Assembly (NCBI GenBank): GCA_963669295.1
Contig: OY769938.1
Span: 5,766,001-5,830,000 of the forward strand
Direction of reading: 5' to 3'
From: G963669295 sp963669295
GTDB lineage: Bacteria > Bacteroidota > Bacteroidia > Flavobacteriales_D > CALLUQ01
DNA: 64,000 bases
Part shown: positions 49,677-59,704 of the stretch, piece after piece
Layout of the letters: each line of letters starts with the position of its first letter
Numbering within the stretch: position 1 is the stretch's first letter
The notes under the pieces: generated by a model
Seen by the model: only the letters and a program-made list of their open reading frames with translations
Told to the model about the DNA's origin: nothing
The model's database searches: none
Program-made: the position numbers and the translations under genes

Positions 49677-52535
49677 TTATTGCTTCAATGCATCGGCTTT
49701 CTTTTGTGCCGCTGCAATCACACCGTTGGCTTTTTTATCGCCTTCGGCAATAATGGCGTCTGCTTTTTTATCGGTTTCTTTCCTCATTTTTTCAGCGGCT
49801 TTCTTGGCAGCAGCTTTCGCAATAGGATTTTTAGCTTCAGCTACCAGCTTGTCAGCATTAGCATAGCCTTCCTTGCGTACTTTTTCTGCAGCCTTGTTGG
49901 CCTCCGATCTAATTTTTGCCGCTTGTTCTTCGGCATCCTTCATGATCTTTTCGATCTGCTCATTCACGTTTTCCTTCACTTCTTCCTTCACCTCTTCAAT
50001 CTTTTCTTCAACTACTTCCTTCACTTCCTCTTTGATATCTTCCACTGCATTCTTGCCCAAATCGGCCAGGTCGGTTTTTACGGTAGGCTTATCTACCGTT
50101 CCTCCCATCAATGCACTTACATCTATAGTTTCTCCAACGTCAAGATTCGCTCCTTTATTATTGGCTTGTGCCAATAATCCGTCCATCACTTCATTGGCCT
50201 TGCTTCCCAATTCCGAACGTGGAATCTTCATGGTTAAGCGATAGTCAATTTCTTGCTCAAACGATGTATTACCAGCAATGGTAGCATCAATCTTGCCAAA
50301 CTTCACATCATAAGGATCAACAAATATCTTACCATCTTTAAATTCGTATGCAATTTTTACATCATTGATGGTTTGTTTTGCCAAACGATCAATCTTTAAA
50401 GCACTGGCCAATTTATTCAAAGGCTCAAACCCTTCTATGTATACACTATTTGAGGTAAGAGTACCATTACCAGTAATAGACTCATAGATGGGCTCCATCT
50501 TATCATCCATCTCCAGTTTCAAGTTCAGATCAGTAGAAAATTTACCGGTGCATTTCTTGGCAATAGGCGCCATCTTATCGACAGTGTTAAAAGCCGTTGC
50601 CGACTGCTTAATGTCCATATTGGCAATAGAATATTTAAAATCTACCGCAGGCTTGCTTGGGTTCACTGTGTTATAGGTACCATTAAGTAACACATCTCCT
50701 TCGCACACCTCCATTTTTAAATCTTTAAGAATAGCTTGTTGGTCCCTCACAATAACCTGACCATCTACTCCTGTAATTTCGGTTTGATCATAAATTAGCT
50801 TACCAAAGCTTGCTCCCATGGTAAAATCAATGTTCTTAGGCACCTCTATTACCGATAACTCTGTTTCCTCAGCAGGCAACTCCCCTCCTTCTGCAGGTGC
50901 CGCTTCTCCTTCTTCCTCCTCGTAACCGGCCATTAATTCGTTCAAATCAAACGAGTTCGAACTTACATTAAAGGTACCTGTAAGTGGTTCGTCTTTGAAT
51001 ACATAAGCCAGGTAATTATCAATGCGCCCATTGGCGTTCAAGTCACTTTGTCCAATGGTAGATTCAAAAGTCGACAACTCCAAAAATTGAGGAGAGAAAT
51101 TGAAATACGACTTGCTGATAGCCATGCCATAAGGCACATCTGCGCTTTTATAGTTCATATCGAGCAAGATGATTTGCCCCAATGCCTGAAATTCTTCGTA
51201 TTGCTCATTTTCAAGGGTCGACATACGCCCTTTCAATGTTACATCGGCAGTAATTTTTCCGTTATACTCCTCCCCTTCTTCCATGGGTACTACCTTGGCA
51301 AGGTTGGCGAGGTCTAATTGCGACTTAATGCTGCAATCGATGTTTGGATCGGAAATGGGAGTGGTTACTTTTAAGCGAACATCTACCGGGTTGGCAGCCA
51401 ACTCAATGTGGAATTTAGAAACATCAACAATGGTATTGTCGAGGTCTTTTCCTCCTTCACTTTTCACACCGGCATCAATTTGAATGTTTTCCACAGCTGC
51501 AGGAAGATCTGGGTACTGGAATCGAGCATCATCCACTTTTAGGTTGGCCGCAAAGGCAGGCATCAACTCTTCATTGTAAGTACCTTTTACATAACCATCC
51601 AACCCTAATTTACCCGATGTTTTCACCGATGCAAAATCCCTCTTAAACACTGCAGGAACCATCGAAAGCAAGTTTCTAAATTCTGTTTGCTTTGCCTGAA
51701 ACGTAATATCCATGTCAATGTCATCTGCCGGCATAGCCACAAATCCATCAAACCCTAATACCAGTTCATTCACTTTCACCTCATTCTCTTTGAAGGTAAA
51801 CTTCATATTGGGCATATCCATATCTAAATCGGCTTTGAGATCTACATAACCCTTATGCATGTATTTAACCCCTTCAAACGAAAAGTCGGCCGTATCGATG
51901 GTGGTACTGTTCTTCATTACAAAGATATCTTGCGTAAAGTCACCACTGGTAGTGTGGTTTAGGCCAACCAACGACATGTAGGTATTGAGCGATGCATCAT
52001 CGTAAATAATGGTGCCATTTTCTACAATCAATTCCTCTAAGCCAACACTAAAAGCCAATTCTTCACCTGCTTCTTCTACCACTTCTTCGGTAGCTGTACT
52101 GTCGGCTATAGCAATATCCCAGTTGGCCTTGCCATCTTCCAATACTTTGGCATGGATAGCAGGCGTATACAACCCAATTTTATGCAATTCATACTTTTCA
52201 CCGTTAATCACACTCATCAAATCGATGGTAACAACTAACTTATCCACCTTAGCAAGGCTAACCCCTTCAAACTCCTCTACTCCATCCACCGAAACGTCAT
52301 TCATTTCCAACGTAAAGTCAGGAAAACTGCTAAATATGGTAAGGTCATATTCTCCAAAATCAATTTTCGCATTCACACTTTCATTCGCAATGTCTTTAAT
52401 GGCTTGTACTATTTCATCTTCAAACACAATGGGTAAGATGATAATGGCCGCGATGAGCAGCAACAATAGATAGGCAAACCATTTGATGATTCGTCTGAAT
52501 AAGCTCTTCTTTTTCTTTGTTTTTTTCGCACTCAT
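49677..52535 (-). CDS. AsmA-family protein with long Ala/Lys/Glu coiled-coil tail
   Basis: A 952-residue protein anchored by one N-terminal helix (about 15-36) with the bulk in the periplasm. The AsmA-type beta groove occupies about 40-810 (FPDFTLEMNDVSV, LDMDMPNMKF, DAGVAGT-like strands are absent, so it is clearly AsmA and not a T9SS repeat protein; IDYRLTMKIPRSELG near 770). Residues ~815-952 form a low-complexity coiled coil of Ala, Lys and Glu (EEVKEVVEEKIEEVKEEVKE, ANKAAEKVRKEGYANADKL). AsmA-like proteins are thought to move phospholipids between membranes. Head-to-tail with the PorE-like gene (37 nt). Confidence 0.82.
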   Translation of the reverse strand: MSAKKTKKKKSLFRRIIKWFAYLLLLLIAAIIILPIVFEDEIVQAIKDIANESVNAKIDFGEYDLTIFSSFPDFTLEMNDVSVDGVEEFEGVSLAKVDKLVVTIDLMSVINGEKYELHKIGLYTPAIHAKVLEDGKANWDIAIADSTATEEVVEEAGEELAFSVGLEELIVENGTIIYDDASLNTYMSLVGLNHTTSGDFTQDIFVMKNSTTIDTADFSFEGVKYMHKGYVDLKADLDMDMPNMKFTFKENEVKVNELVLGFDGFVAMPADDIDMDITFQAKQTEFRNLLSMVPAVFKRDFASVKTSGKLGLDGYVKGTYNEELMPAFAANLKVDDARFQYPDLPAAVENIQIDAGVKSEGGKDLDNTIVDVSKFHIELAANPVDVRLKVTTPISDPNIDCSIKSQLDLANLAKVVPMEEGEEYNGKITADVTLKGRMSTLENEQYEEFQALGQIILLDMNYKSADVPYGMAISKSYFNFSPQFLELSTFESTIGQSDLNANGRIDNYLAYVFKDEPLTGTFNVSSNSFDLNELMAGYEEEEGEAAPAEGGELPAEETELSVIEVPKNIDFTMGASFGKLIYDQTEITGVDGQVIVRDQQAILKDLKMEVCEGDVLLNGTYNTVNPSKPAVDFKYSIANMDIKQSATAFNTVDKMAPIAKKCTGKFSTDLNLKLEMDDKMEPIYESITGNGTLTSNSVYIEGFEPLNKLASALKIDRLAKQTINDVKIAYEFKDGKIFVDPYDVKFGKIDATIAGNTSFEQEIDYRLTMKIPRSELGSKANEVMDGLLAQANNKGANLDVGETIDVSALMGGTVDKPTVKTDLADLGKNAVEDIKEEVKEVVEEKIEEVKEEVKENVNEQIEKIMKDAEEQAAKIRSEANKAAEKVRKEGYANADKLVAEAKNPIAKAAAKKAAEKMRKETDKKADAIIAEGDKKANGVIAAAQKKADALKQ

Positions 52536-52545
52536 GGTTGTTGGT

Positions 52546-53967
52546 TTATTGAGGTGGGTGTAATTCGTTTTCTGAGTGGGCTATTACTGATGATACTGTG
52601 GCATCACCAGTAACATTCACTACCGTTCTACACATATCTAATATTCGATCTACCGGAAATATAATGGCAATCCATGCTGGGTTTAACCCTACCGATTGCA
52701 GTACAATAATCATCATTACCAATCCAGCGCTAGGCACTGCTGCCGAACCTATGGATGCCAAAGTAGCAGTAAACACAATGGTGAGTTGTTGTCCCAAGGT
52801 AAGGTCTACCATGTGCATTTGTGCTAAAAACACAACTGCTATGGCCTGGTAAAGACTGGTTCCATCCATATTTACAGTAGCCCCGATAGGCAACACAAAA
52901 CTGGTTACATTGCGCGATACTCCCAGGTTATCTTCTACACATTCCATGGTAACAGGCAAGGTGGCTGCACTTGAGCTGGTTGAAAATGCCAACATTTGCG
53001 CTGGTCCAATACCTTTAAAGAATTTGAAGTAGGGTATCTTTGCCAACATTCGAATGATGAGCGGGTAAAAAACAAAAATCATCAATCCCAGTCCTAATAC
53101 CACTACAATCGAATAACTGGTGAGTCCTTTAAAAATCTCAACCACCTTACCAGGATCATCCCCTGCCATTTTGGATACTACTCCTGCCAACAATGCAAAC
53201 ACAAAAAACGGGGCAGCCTTCATGATGAGTTCCACCATTTTTAGAAACACTTCATTGGCCCCATTTACAAAATCGATGACCGATTTGGTTTTATCCTTAG
53301 GCAATAATACCAGGGTAATGCCGAAAAATATGGCAAAAAAGATGATTTGCAACATCAGTTTGTTGTTCGACAATGAGATAAAAAGATTATCGGGTACCAT
53401 ATCTACCACAAATTGTAAAGGCCCTTTATCTTTGGTTTGTTCAGCCGTTTGTAGTTTGGCCATGATAGAAGGGTCTACTTCTTTCACTCGTAGCTTTTCT
53501 GTTACACGAGCTACCATGGCCTGGCTTTCAGCATCGGTTTTACAGGTAACACAGGTACCATCAAGCAACTCTACACCTTCTGTTTGCTGTACCCACAACT
53601 CGTATTCTACCCGGTTTTCCATGCGCTGGTCTTCAGCAATGTAGCTTCCAGGGTTAAGAAGGTTAACCAGCACCAGCCCAATTCCTACAGCCATTACGGT
53701 GGTTACCAAATACATGAGCAAGGTTTTTACTCCCATTCGACCAAGCTTAGAAACATTGGTAAGTCCGGCAATGCCCGCAATAATGGAAAAGAGCACTAAT
53801 GGTACTGCTATTAGTTTCAGCAAGCGAATAAAGATAGTTCCCCATGGATCGATCCAATCGATGGTAAACTGACTCCACCCTAACGCGCTTGAAAGCAATG
53901 CCCAGCCCACACCGAGTACCAGTCCAATAATAATCTTCCAATGTAATGGCATTTTTTTCCAGCTCAT
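52546..53967 (-). CDS. Dicarboxylate/amino acid:cation (DAACS) symporter
   Basis: A 473-residue inner-membrane transporter. Typical GltPh-like pieces: IDPWGTIFIRLLKLIAVPLVLFSI, FSTSSSAATLPVTME (serine-rich HP1), PIGATVNMDGTSLYQAI (TM7 NMDGT) and SIGSAAVPSAGLVMM (HP2). An unusual soluble insertion of about 100 residues lies around 105-205, with CVTC and many acidic residues. Substrate probably glutamate/aspartate or C4-dicarboxylates. Starts 10 nt upstream of the AsmA gene and 3 nt after aroC, likely one transcript. Confidence 0.9.
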   Translation of the reverse strand: MSWKKMPLHWKIIIGLVLGVGWALLSSALGWSQFTIDWIDPWGTIFIRLLKLIAVPLVLFSIIAGIAGLTNVSKLGRMGVKTLLMYLVTTVMAVGIGLVLVNLLNPGSYIAEDQRMENRVEYELWVQQTEGVELLDGTCVTCKTDAESQAMVARVTEKLRVKEVDPSIMAKLQTAEQTKDKGPLQFVVDMVPDNLFISLSNNKLMLQIIFFAIFFGITLVLLPKDKTKSVIDFVNGANEVFLKMVELIMKAAPFFVFALLAGVVSKMAGDDPGKVVEIFKGLTSYSIVVVLGLGLMIFVFYPLIIRMLAKIPYFKFFKGIGPAQMLAFSTSSSAATLPVTMECVEDNLGVSRNVTSFVLPIGATVNMDGTSLYQAIAVVFLAQMHMVDLTLGQQLTIVFTATLASIGSAAVPSAGLVMMIIVLQSVGLNPAWIAIIFPVDRILDMCRTVVNVTGDATVSSVIAHSENELHPPQ

Positions 53968-53970
53968 GGC

Positions 53971-55050
53971 TTATAATTTAGCAATTTTGTTTCGCAATAG
54001 ATGATCGGCTAACACCAGTGCAGTCATCGCATCAACAATGGGTACCGCACGTGGTAACACACATGGGTCATGACGTCCTTTACCCGATACAATTACTTCA
54101 TCTCCCTCTTCATTCACTGATGTTTGATCTTGCATAATGGTAGCTACCGGTTTAAAGGCTACCTTAAAATAGATATCCTCCCCATTAGAAATACCTCCCT
54201 GAATACCACCCGATCTATTGGTAGTGGTGGTAATAGAACCTTCGGCATTAACAAAAGCATCGTTGTGCTCTGATCCTTTCATGGTGGTGCCATCGAAGCC
54301 CGATCCATATTCAAATCCTTTTACAGCATTGATACTTAACATTGCTTTGCCAAGATCAGCATGTAGTTTATCAAACACCGGATCTCCCAACCCTACGGGC
54401 GTTTTCTTCACCACTCCCGTAATAACTCCTCCAACGGTATCGCCCTGTTTACGTATCGCATCTATATGGGCAATCATGGCCGCAGCCATCTCCTCATCAG
54501 GACATCGCACAATGTTGTTATCAATGGCTTGCAAATCAAGCTGTGCATAGGTTTTTTCTAACTGCAAAGCCCCTACGCTTGACACATAAGAATATACATG
54601 TACGCCATAATGAGCCAGTAACTGTTGTGCTATGGCTCCAGCCACTACACGTGCCACCGTTTCGCGTGCCGACGACCGACCTCCACCACGGTAATCGCGG
54701 TTACCATATTTCTCCTGGTAAGTAAAGTCGGCATGTGAAGGACGAAATTTATCTTTAATATGATCGTAATCTTTCGACTTTTGGTTTTCGTTGTATACCA
54801 CAAAACCTATTGAAGTACCGGTAGTCTTCCCCTCAAAAATACCTGAAAGGAATTCTACTACATCACCTTCCCTACGCTGAGTAACAATTTTCGACTGCCC
54901 TGGTTTGCGACGATCCAACTGCTGCTGCACTGCTTCCACATCAACTGCAAGTCCGGCAGGGCAACCATCAATAACTCCCCCTAGAGCTTCTCCATGCGAT
55001 TCTCCAAATGTGGTGATTCGAAATACCTGTCCAAAACTGTTCCCTGCCAT
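53971..55050 (-). CDS. aroC: Chorismate synthase
   Basis: FMN-dependent conversion of EPSP to chorismate. 359 residues: FGESHGEALGGVIDGCPAG near 15, RPSHADFTYQEKYG near 105, RGGGRSSARET near 121, GGIQGGISNGEDI near 275 and KGRHDPCVLPRAVPIV near 327. Standard length. Its start at 55050 leaves a 150-nt region shared with the divergent M28 lipoprotein gene. Confidence 0.96.
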   Translation of the reverse strand: MAGNSFGQVFRITTFGESHGEALGGVIDGCPAGLAVDVEAVQQQLDRRKPGQSKIVTQRREGDVVEFLSGIFEGKTTGTSIGFVVYNENQKSKDYDHIKDKFRPSHADFTYQEKYGNRDYRGGGRSSARETVARVVAGAIAQQLLAHYGVHVYSYVSSVGALQLEKTYAQLDLQAIDNNIVRCPDEEMAAAMIAHIDAIRKQGDTVGGVITGVVKKTPVGLGDPVFDKLHADLGKAMLSINAVKGFEYGSGFDGTTMKGSEHNDAFVNAEGSITTTTNRSGGIQGGISNGEDIYFKVAFKPVATIMQDQTSVNEEGDEVIVSGKGRHDPCVLPRAVPIVDAMTALVLADHLLRNKIAKL

Positions 55051-55200
55051 ACATACAAAGTTAAAATTTCGAACGTGCTTTTAAAGTGAATACAACAGTT
55101 AATTTATAGCACATGAAAAAAAAGTCGATCCCTGCTTTTTTTGGCGTGGAATGCACTACCTTTATCCGTCAAGAATTTGAATAAAACACCCCCTCCGATT

Positions 55201-56187
55201 ATGGTGAAAAACACATATAAATACTTGTTGTTAATCGGTTTGGTGGCATTTGCTTTTGGGCAATGTGCTCCTGCGCCTGAAGGCAATGAAGGCGCGGCAA
55301 ATAATACTGTTGCTGATAGCAGTGAAAGTGTTGCTACCAACCATATCGTTATCGATAGTGTGGCTTTAATTAACGATGTAAAAACATTATCGTCGAACGA
55401 GTTTGAAGGCCGAGCCACAGGCACCAGTGGCAATTTAAAAGCACAAGAATACATTGTAAGTCGAATGCAAACCATCGGCTTAAAAACGTTTAACGATTCA
55501 TATCAACAAGAATTCACCTTTAAAGATGGAGGGAAATCTCAACAAGGAGTTAACCTACTTGGCTATATTCCAGGGAAAAAGTTTCCTGACAAGTACATTG
55601 TGTTAACTGGTCATTACGATCATTTGGGCATCGAAAATGGAGCAATGTATAATGGTGCCGACGATAACGCTTCTGGTGTTGCTGGCATATTGGCCGCTGC
55701 GAAGTACTTCAACCAGCACCCTGCTGACCATTCTATATTAATTGCCGCACTGGATGCCGAAGAAATTAACCTTGATGGCGCTAAAGCTTTAGTGAAGGAA
55801 GGCCCTGTGGCTATAAAGAACATGGTATTGAACGTAAACCTCGATATGATCAGTAGAAACGATCAACACGAAATATATGTTTGTGGCACACATCATTATC
55901 CTGAATTGAAAGCACCGCTAGAAAGTCTTGCAACTCAAAGTGCAATAAAGGTTTCTTTTGGTCATGATGAACCCTCTATGGGGTACGATGATTGGACAAT
56001 GATGTCGGATCATGCTCCGTTTCATAAAAAATCAATTCCCTTTATTTATTTAGGTGTTGAAGATCATGCCGATTATCATCAACCTACAGATGTATTCGAA
56101 AACATTGATCCGTGGTTTTTTATTCGAACAGCCAATTTAGTGGTACAAATAACTAAAGAGATGGATGTGTTTATGCAAAAAAAATAA
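55201..56187 (+). CDS. M28-family peptidase, lipoprotein
   Basis: A 328-residue exported peptidase. Start at the ATG of MVKNTYKYLLLIGLVAFAFG, which puts a lipobox FGQC at about 21; the upstream ATG at 55141 adds a poor N-terminus. Zinc/active-site motifs: TGHYDHLG, GADDNASGVAG, ALDAEEINLDG, NLDMISRN, SDHAPFHKKSIPFIYLG. An aminopeptidase-like role in the envelope. It abuts hutI with a 2-nt gap. Confidence 0.88.
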   Translation: MVKNTYKYLLLIGLVAFAFGQCAPAPEGNEGAANNTVADSSESVATNHIVIDSVALINDVKTLSSNEFEGRATGTSGNLKAQEYIVSRMQTIGLKTFNDSYQQEFTFKDGGKSQQGVNLLGYIPGKKFPDKYIVLTGHYDHLGIENGAMYNGADDNASGVAGILAAAKYFNQHPADHSILIAALDAEEINLDGAKALVKEGPVAIKNMVLNVNLDMISRNDQHEIYVCGTHHYPELKAPLESLATQSAIKVSFGHDEPSMGYDDWTMMSDHAPFHKKSIPFIYLGVEDHADYHQPTDVFENIDPWFFIRTANLVVQITKEMDVFMQKK

Positions 56188-56189
56188 CG

Positions 56190-57437
56190 ATGAAAATTTT
56201 TATTAAAAACATAAAAGCACTAGTACAGGTTGAGGAGCAACCGCGCTCCATGGTAGCTGGTGCCGACATGGCTGAATTGAAAGTAATTGAAAATGCTTAC
56301 CTGGCCATTGATCATGGAGTAATTGCTGCATTTGGCAAAATGGAAGATTGGCCTGGCATTGCCGATTGGCGCGATTTAGAAGTGATTGATGCTGATGGCT
56401 GTATGGTATTTCCTTCGTGGTGCGATTCGCATACGCACCTGGTATACGCTGGAAGCCGTGAAGGAGAATTTGTGGATCGTATCAATGGGCTGACCTATGA
56501 AGAGATTGCACAAAAAGGTGGTGGGATTTTGAACTCCGCCAAGCGACTACAAGATACTTCTGAAGACGAGTTGTTTGAAGCTGCATTGGTTCGGTTAAAT
56601 GAAGTGATGAATTCGGGTACAGGTGCCATAGAGATCAAAAGCGGCTATGGCCTATCTGTAGAAGCCGAGCTAAAGATACTACGAGTTATTAAACGATTGA
56701 AAGCAGTAAGTCCACTCACCATTAAAGCAAATTTCCTGGGAGCCCATGCCATTCCTGCCGCATACAAACAAAATCGCGAAGCGTACATCGATGCTATTAT
56801 CAATGAAATGCTTCCTGCAATAGAGCAAGAAGGACTGGCAGAATACATTGATGTGTTTTGTGAAACCAATTACTTTACACCAGAAGAAACCGACCGCATC
56901 CTTTCCGCTGGCGCAAAACACGGTTTAACGCCAAAAATACATGTCAACCAATTTACCTCTATTGGTGGGCTGCAAGTGGGGGTAAAACATGGCGCATTAT
57001 CAGTAGATCATTTGGAAGTGATGAACCCAGAAGACATTGAAGCATTGAAGGGGAGCACTACTATGCCCACAGCCTTGCCATCCTGTTCTTTTTTTCTAAG
57101 TATTCCATATGCTCCAGTTCGTGAGATGATAAATGCTGGCTTGCCCGTTGCACTAGCCACGGACTACAACCCGGGATCTACTCCATCAGGAAATGTGCCA
57201 TTTGTATTATCGTTGGCTTGCATTAAGATGAAGATGACTCCAGAAGAAGCCATCAATGCTGCTACCATTAACTCGGCTTATGCCATGGGGCTAAGCGACA
57301 CCCATGGTAGTATTGCACTGGGGAAACGAGCCAACCTATTTATCACAAAACCTATGCCTTCCTATGCTTTTCTCCCCTACTCATTTGGTAGTAATCTGGT
57401 GGACAAGGTAATTTTGAACGGAGAAATTCAATCGTAG
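56190..57437 (+). CDS. hutI: Imidazolonepropionase
   Basis: Third step of histidine degradation: opens imidazolonepropionate to N-formimino-glutamate. 415 residues. Zn-binding HTH in CDSHTHLVYAGSREGEF near 75; IEIKSGYGLS, NFLGAHAIP, PKIHVNQFTS and LATDYNPGSTPSG supply the other ligands and substrate contacts. Standard length. hutH, hutU and hutG are not next to it. Translation is coupled to the M28 lipoprotein gene (2-nt gap). Confidence 0.94.
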   Translation: MKIFIKNIKALVQVEEQPRSMVAGADMAELKVIENAYLAIDHGVIAAFGKMEDWPGIADWRDLEVIDADGCMVFPSWCDSHTHLVYAGSREGEFVDRINGLTYEEIAQKGGGILNSAKRLQDTSEDELFEAALVRLNEVMNSGTGAIEIKSGYGLSVEAELKILRVIKRLKAVSPLTIKANFLGAHAIPAAYKQNREAYIDAIINEMLPAIEQEGLAEYIDVFCETNYFTPEETDRILSAGAKHGLTPKIHVNQFTSIGGLQVGVKHGALSVDHLEVMNPEDIEALKGSTTMPTALPSCSFFLSIPYAPVREMINAGLPVALATDYNPGSTPSGNVPFVLSLACIKMKMTPEEAINAATINSAYAMGLSDTHGSIALGKRANLFITKPMPSYAFLPYSFGSNLVDKVILNGEIQS

Positions 57438-57487
57438 ATACTTGTCTTATTCCTCCAACGTTATATCTACTCTAGCTTAGGGGCTAG

Positions 57488-57539
57488 AAAAAAACGTCCC
57501 ACCTTTTCATACTACTAAGTAGTATCGAAAGGCGGGACG
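57488..57539 (-). terminator. Terminator of the M64 peptidase gene
   Basis: A long near-perfect hairpin (GTCCC.CCTTT..ATACTACT / AGTAGTAT..AAAGG.GGGAC) followed, on the minus strand, by TTTTTTT. It sits 26 nt after the minus-strand stop; the plus side lacks a T run. Confidence 0.8.
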
Positions 57540-57565
57540 ATAGTATTACTCAATTCCTTATTGAC

Positions 57566-59698
57566 TTATCGCATCAGTATCATCTTACTTACAGCGGTTT
57601 TACCTCCAACTACAGCTTTACAAGTGTAGATGCCATTAGATAGGCTACCACCATCTTCAGCAGTACCATTCCACTCGAATTTATAGGTACCATTTTCCAA
57701 CTCACCGGGTCGGATGGTTTTAATCAACCGGCCAGCAATGTCGGTGATATAAATTTCTACCCGTGCACGATTCTCCACATACACTTCAATGTTTACCAGG
57801 CCGCTAAACGGGTTAGGTGCAGTGTGTAAAATGGTATGTGGATGGGCATGTCCCTGATGGTTATTTAAGTCACCCTCAGGAGCTGCTTCTATTTCTTCTC
57901 CATCGTTAAAGATAATTATGCCACAACCACGTGGACGACATGGCCCAATATAATCACCATGATCGAGGTGGTTTTGAACAGAGCTTGCACCTACACAATT
58001 GGTTTGACAGTTGTACAATTGCCCAGGAGGAGCATGGCACAGTAGGATTTTATCCTCATTGTTTCCATTGTTTTCTCCATCGTTACATCTTACATCAATA
58101 GCAACTATATAGAATGTTTCTGTAGTAGAACATCCAGTAGCATCGGTTACCGTTACACTGTATTGTGTGGAAGTGCTTGGACAAACATTAATGGTTTGCG
58201 TTGTTTCGCCAGTACTCCATTGGTAGGTGTATGGAGCTACACCCTGGTATACAAATGCTGAAAGATCGGTACACTCTAACGGTGCATAACCTGGATATAC
58301 CTGGTATCCTCCGGAAATAAATACAGAAGGTCCGCCTGCAGTAATGGTAATTTCATCGGTTACAAAACAGCCATTTAAATCTACTGCACTTACGTGATAG
58401 GTTTGCGTAAAGTAGGGCGTTACTGTGGGGTTCTGACAATCTGTACAGCTCAACCCAAAAGAAGGCTCCCAATGATAATCCGAACCATCAATGGCATTCA
58501 ATACGAATGATTCGCCACGACATACTGTGGTATCATTACCCAGGAAATCGGATACATTATCACCGATAAACCACACCACCGAATCCGGCTCCATGTATTT
58601 CCTTACGAAAGGGGTAGTATCTTTAACGCGAGCCACTACCTGATAACCACACACTTCGCTACCCGTAGTAAAATCGAATGCATTTGTTCCACTTGCCAAT
58701 ACATTACCATTTACCACCCACTCTATTAACATAGTAGCCGGGTCGGGCTGTATTACATCTACATTAAAACTCACCGTGGTATTGGGGCCTACGTTGATGT
58801 TACTTGCTGTAGGTGCATAACTTTCGATAGCTGATACAGCATTATGGGTTTGAATAACCATTTGCTCGATACATACCTGGCAAAAAGGCACGCCAAGGCT
58901 TCTCATTTTACAACGGTAACGAGGGCGGTAGCAGTCGTTGGTTTTAATACCTGCTCCTTCAAACAAGCCCACACGATCAGGATCCAACGGATCGTAAGTT
59001 GTTGGAATGGGCGTACCTGGATTAATCCATTGCTTCCATTTGATAAGGTTAGGATCCGTTTCGCCTGTCACATTAGGACGTTCACCACAAAAGGTATTTG
59101 AACCATTATACTCGTCACCCAGGTGACCGAAAGAATGGCCCAATTCATGAATAGCCACATCGGGGGAAGCAGGATGAGCAGTAAACACCGCCCAGGCTCC
59201 TCCTCCTCCTCCATAATAGGGTGAGTTAGAAACAATCATCACCTCATCGTACATGGGGAAATTATCTTGCAAAACATTGAATACACCACTACCTGATTTT
59301 GGGTATACCAGTCGGTGAATGCCTCCAATATCAAATGACACATCCATTACAGTATTCACATCAGCCAGTGGCTGAGTGAAGGTTTCATCGTTGGCTGTTT
59401 GTGGGTGATCTGCACCTGATTCAGCAGAGATCACGTCTACCGCAAATACATTGAAGTAATTCTTGTATTCTTTAAACGGTGGAGTGTTAAACAGCGAATC
59501 GAAGGCAAATTGCACATCATTGTGGTATGCACCCAATTCAGTGCTTTGATAACCATCTCCCAAAAACACAATGTTGATGCGTTTGTCAAGATCTCCATTT
59601 TTCATAATGGTGTCTACGTTAAACACCTGTGCATTGGCAGTAACAACAGTGCTAAACACCATTGTCAAAACCGCCAAATTGGTTATTAGTTTTTTCAT
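57566..59698 (-). CDS. Secreted M64 (IgA-type) metallopeptidase with T9SS type A sorting domain
   Basis: A 710-residue exported zinc peptidase. Signal peptide 1-23 (TVVTANAQ). The M64 zinc motif HELGHSFGHLGDEY lies near residue 180, after INIVFLGDGYQ and SNSPYYGGGGGAW that also mark the family. Ig/PKD-like parts follow (about 300-560; WSTGETTQTINVCP), then an unusual GVENNH-type stretch and the sorting domain (TAPNPFSGLVNIEVYVE...GIYTCKAVVGGKTAVSKMILMR). Degrades proteins outside the cell. Confidence 0.9.
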   Translation of the reverse strand: MKKLITNLAVLTMVFSTVVTANAQVFNVDTIMKNGDLDKRINIVFLGDGYQSTELGAYHNDVQFAFDSLFNTPPFKEYKNYFNVFAVDVISAESGADHPQTANDETFTQPLADVNTVMDVSFDIGGIHRLVYPKSGSGVFNVLQDNFPMYDEVMIVSNSPYYGGGGGAWAVFTAHPASPDVAIHELGHSFGHLGDEYNGSNTFCGERPNVTGETDPNLIKWKQWINPGTPIPTTYDPLDPDRVGLFEGAGIKTNDCYRPRYRCKMRSLGVPFCQVCIEQMVIQTHNAVSAIESYAPTASNINVGPNTTVSFNVDVIQPDPATMLIEWVVNGNVLASGTNAFDFTTGSEVCGYQVVARVKDTTPFVRKYMEPDSVVWFIGDNVSDFLGNDTTVCRGESFVLNAIDGSDYHWEPSFGLSCTDCQNPTVTPYFTQTYHVSAVDLNGCFVTDEITITAGGPSVFISGGYQVYPGYAPLECTDLSAFVYQGVAPYTYQWSTGETTQTINVCPSTSTQYSVTVTDATGCSTTETFYIVAIDVRCNDGENNGNNEDKILLCHAPPGQLYNCQTNCVGASSVQNHLDHGDYIGPCRPRGCGIIIFNDGEEIEAAPEGDLNNHQGHAHPHTILHTAPNPFSGLVNIEVYVENRARVEIYITDIAGRLIKTIRPGELENGTYKFEWNGTAEDGGSLSNGIYTCKAVVGGKTAVSKMILMR

Positions 59699-59704
59699 GG
59701 CGGT

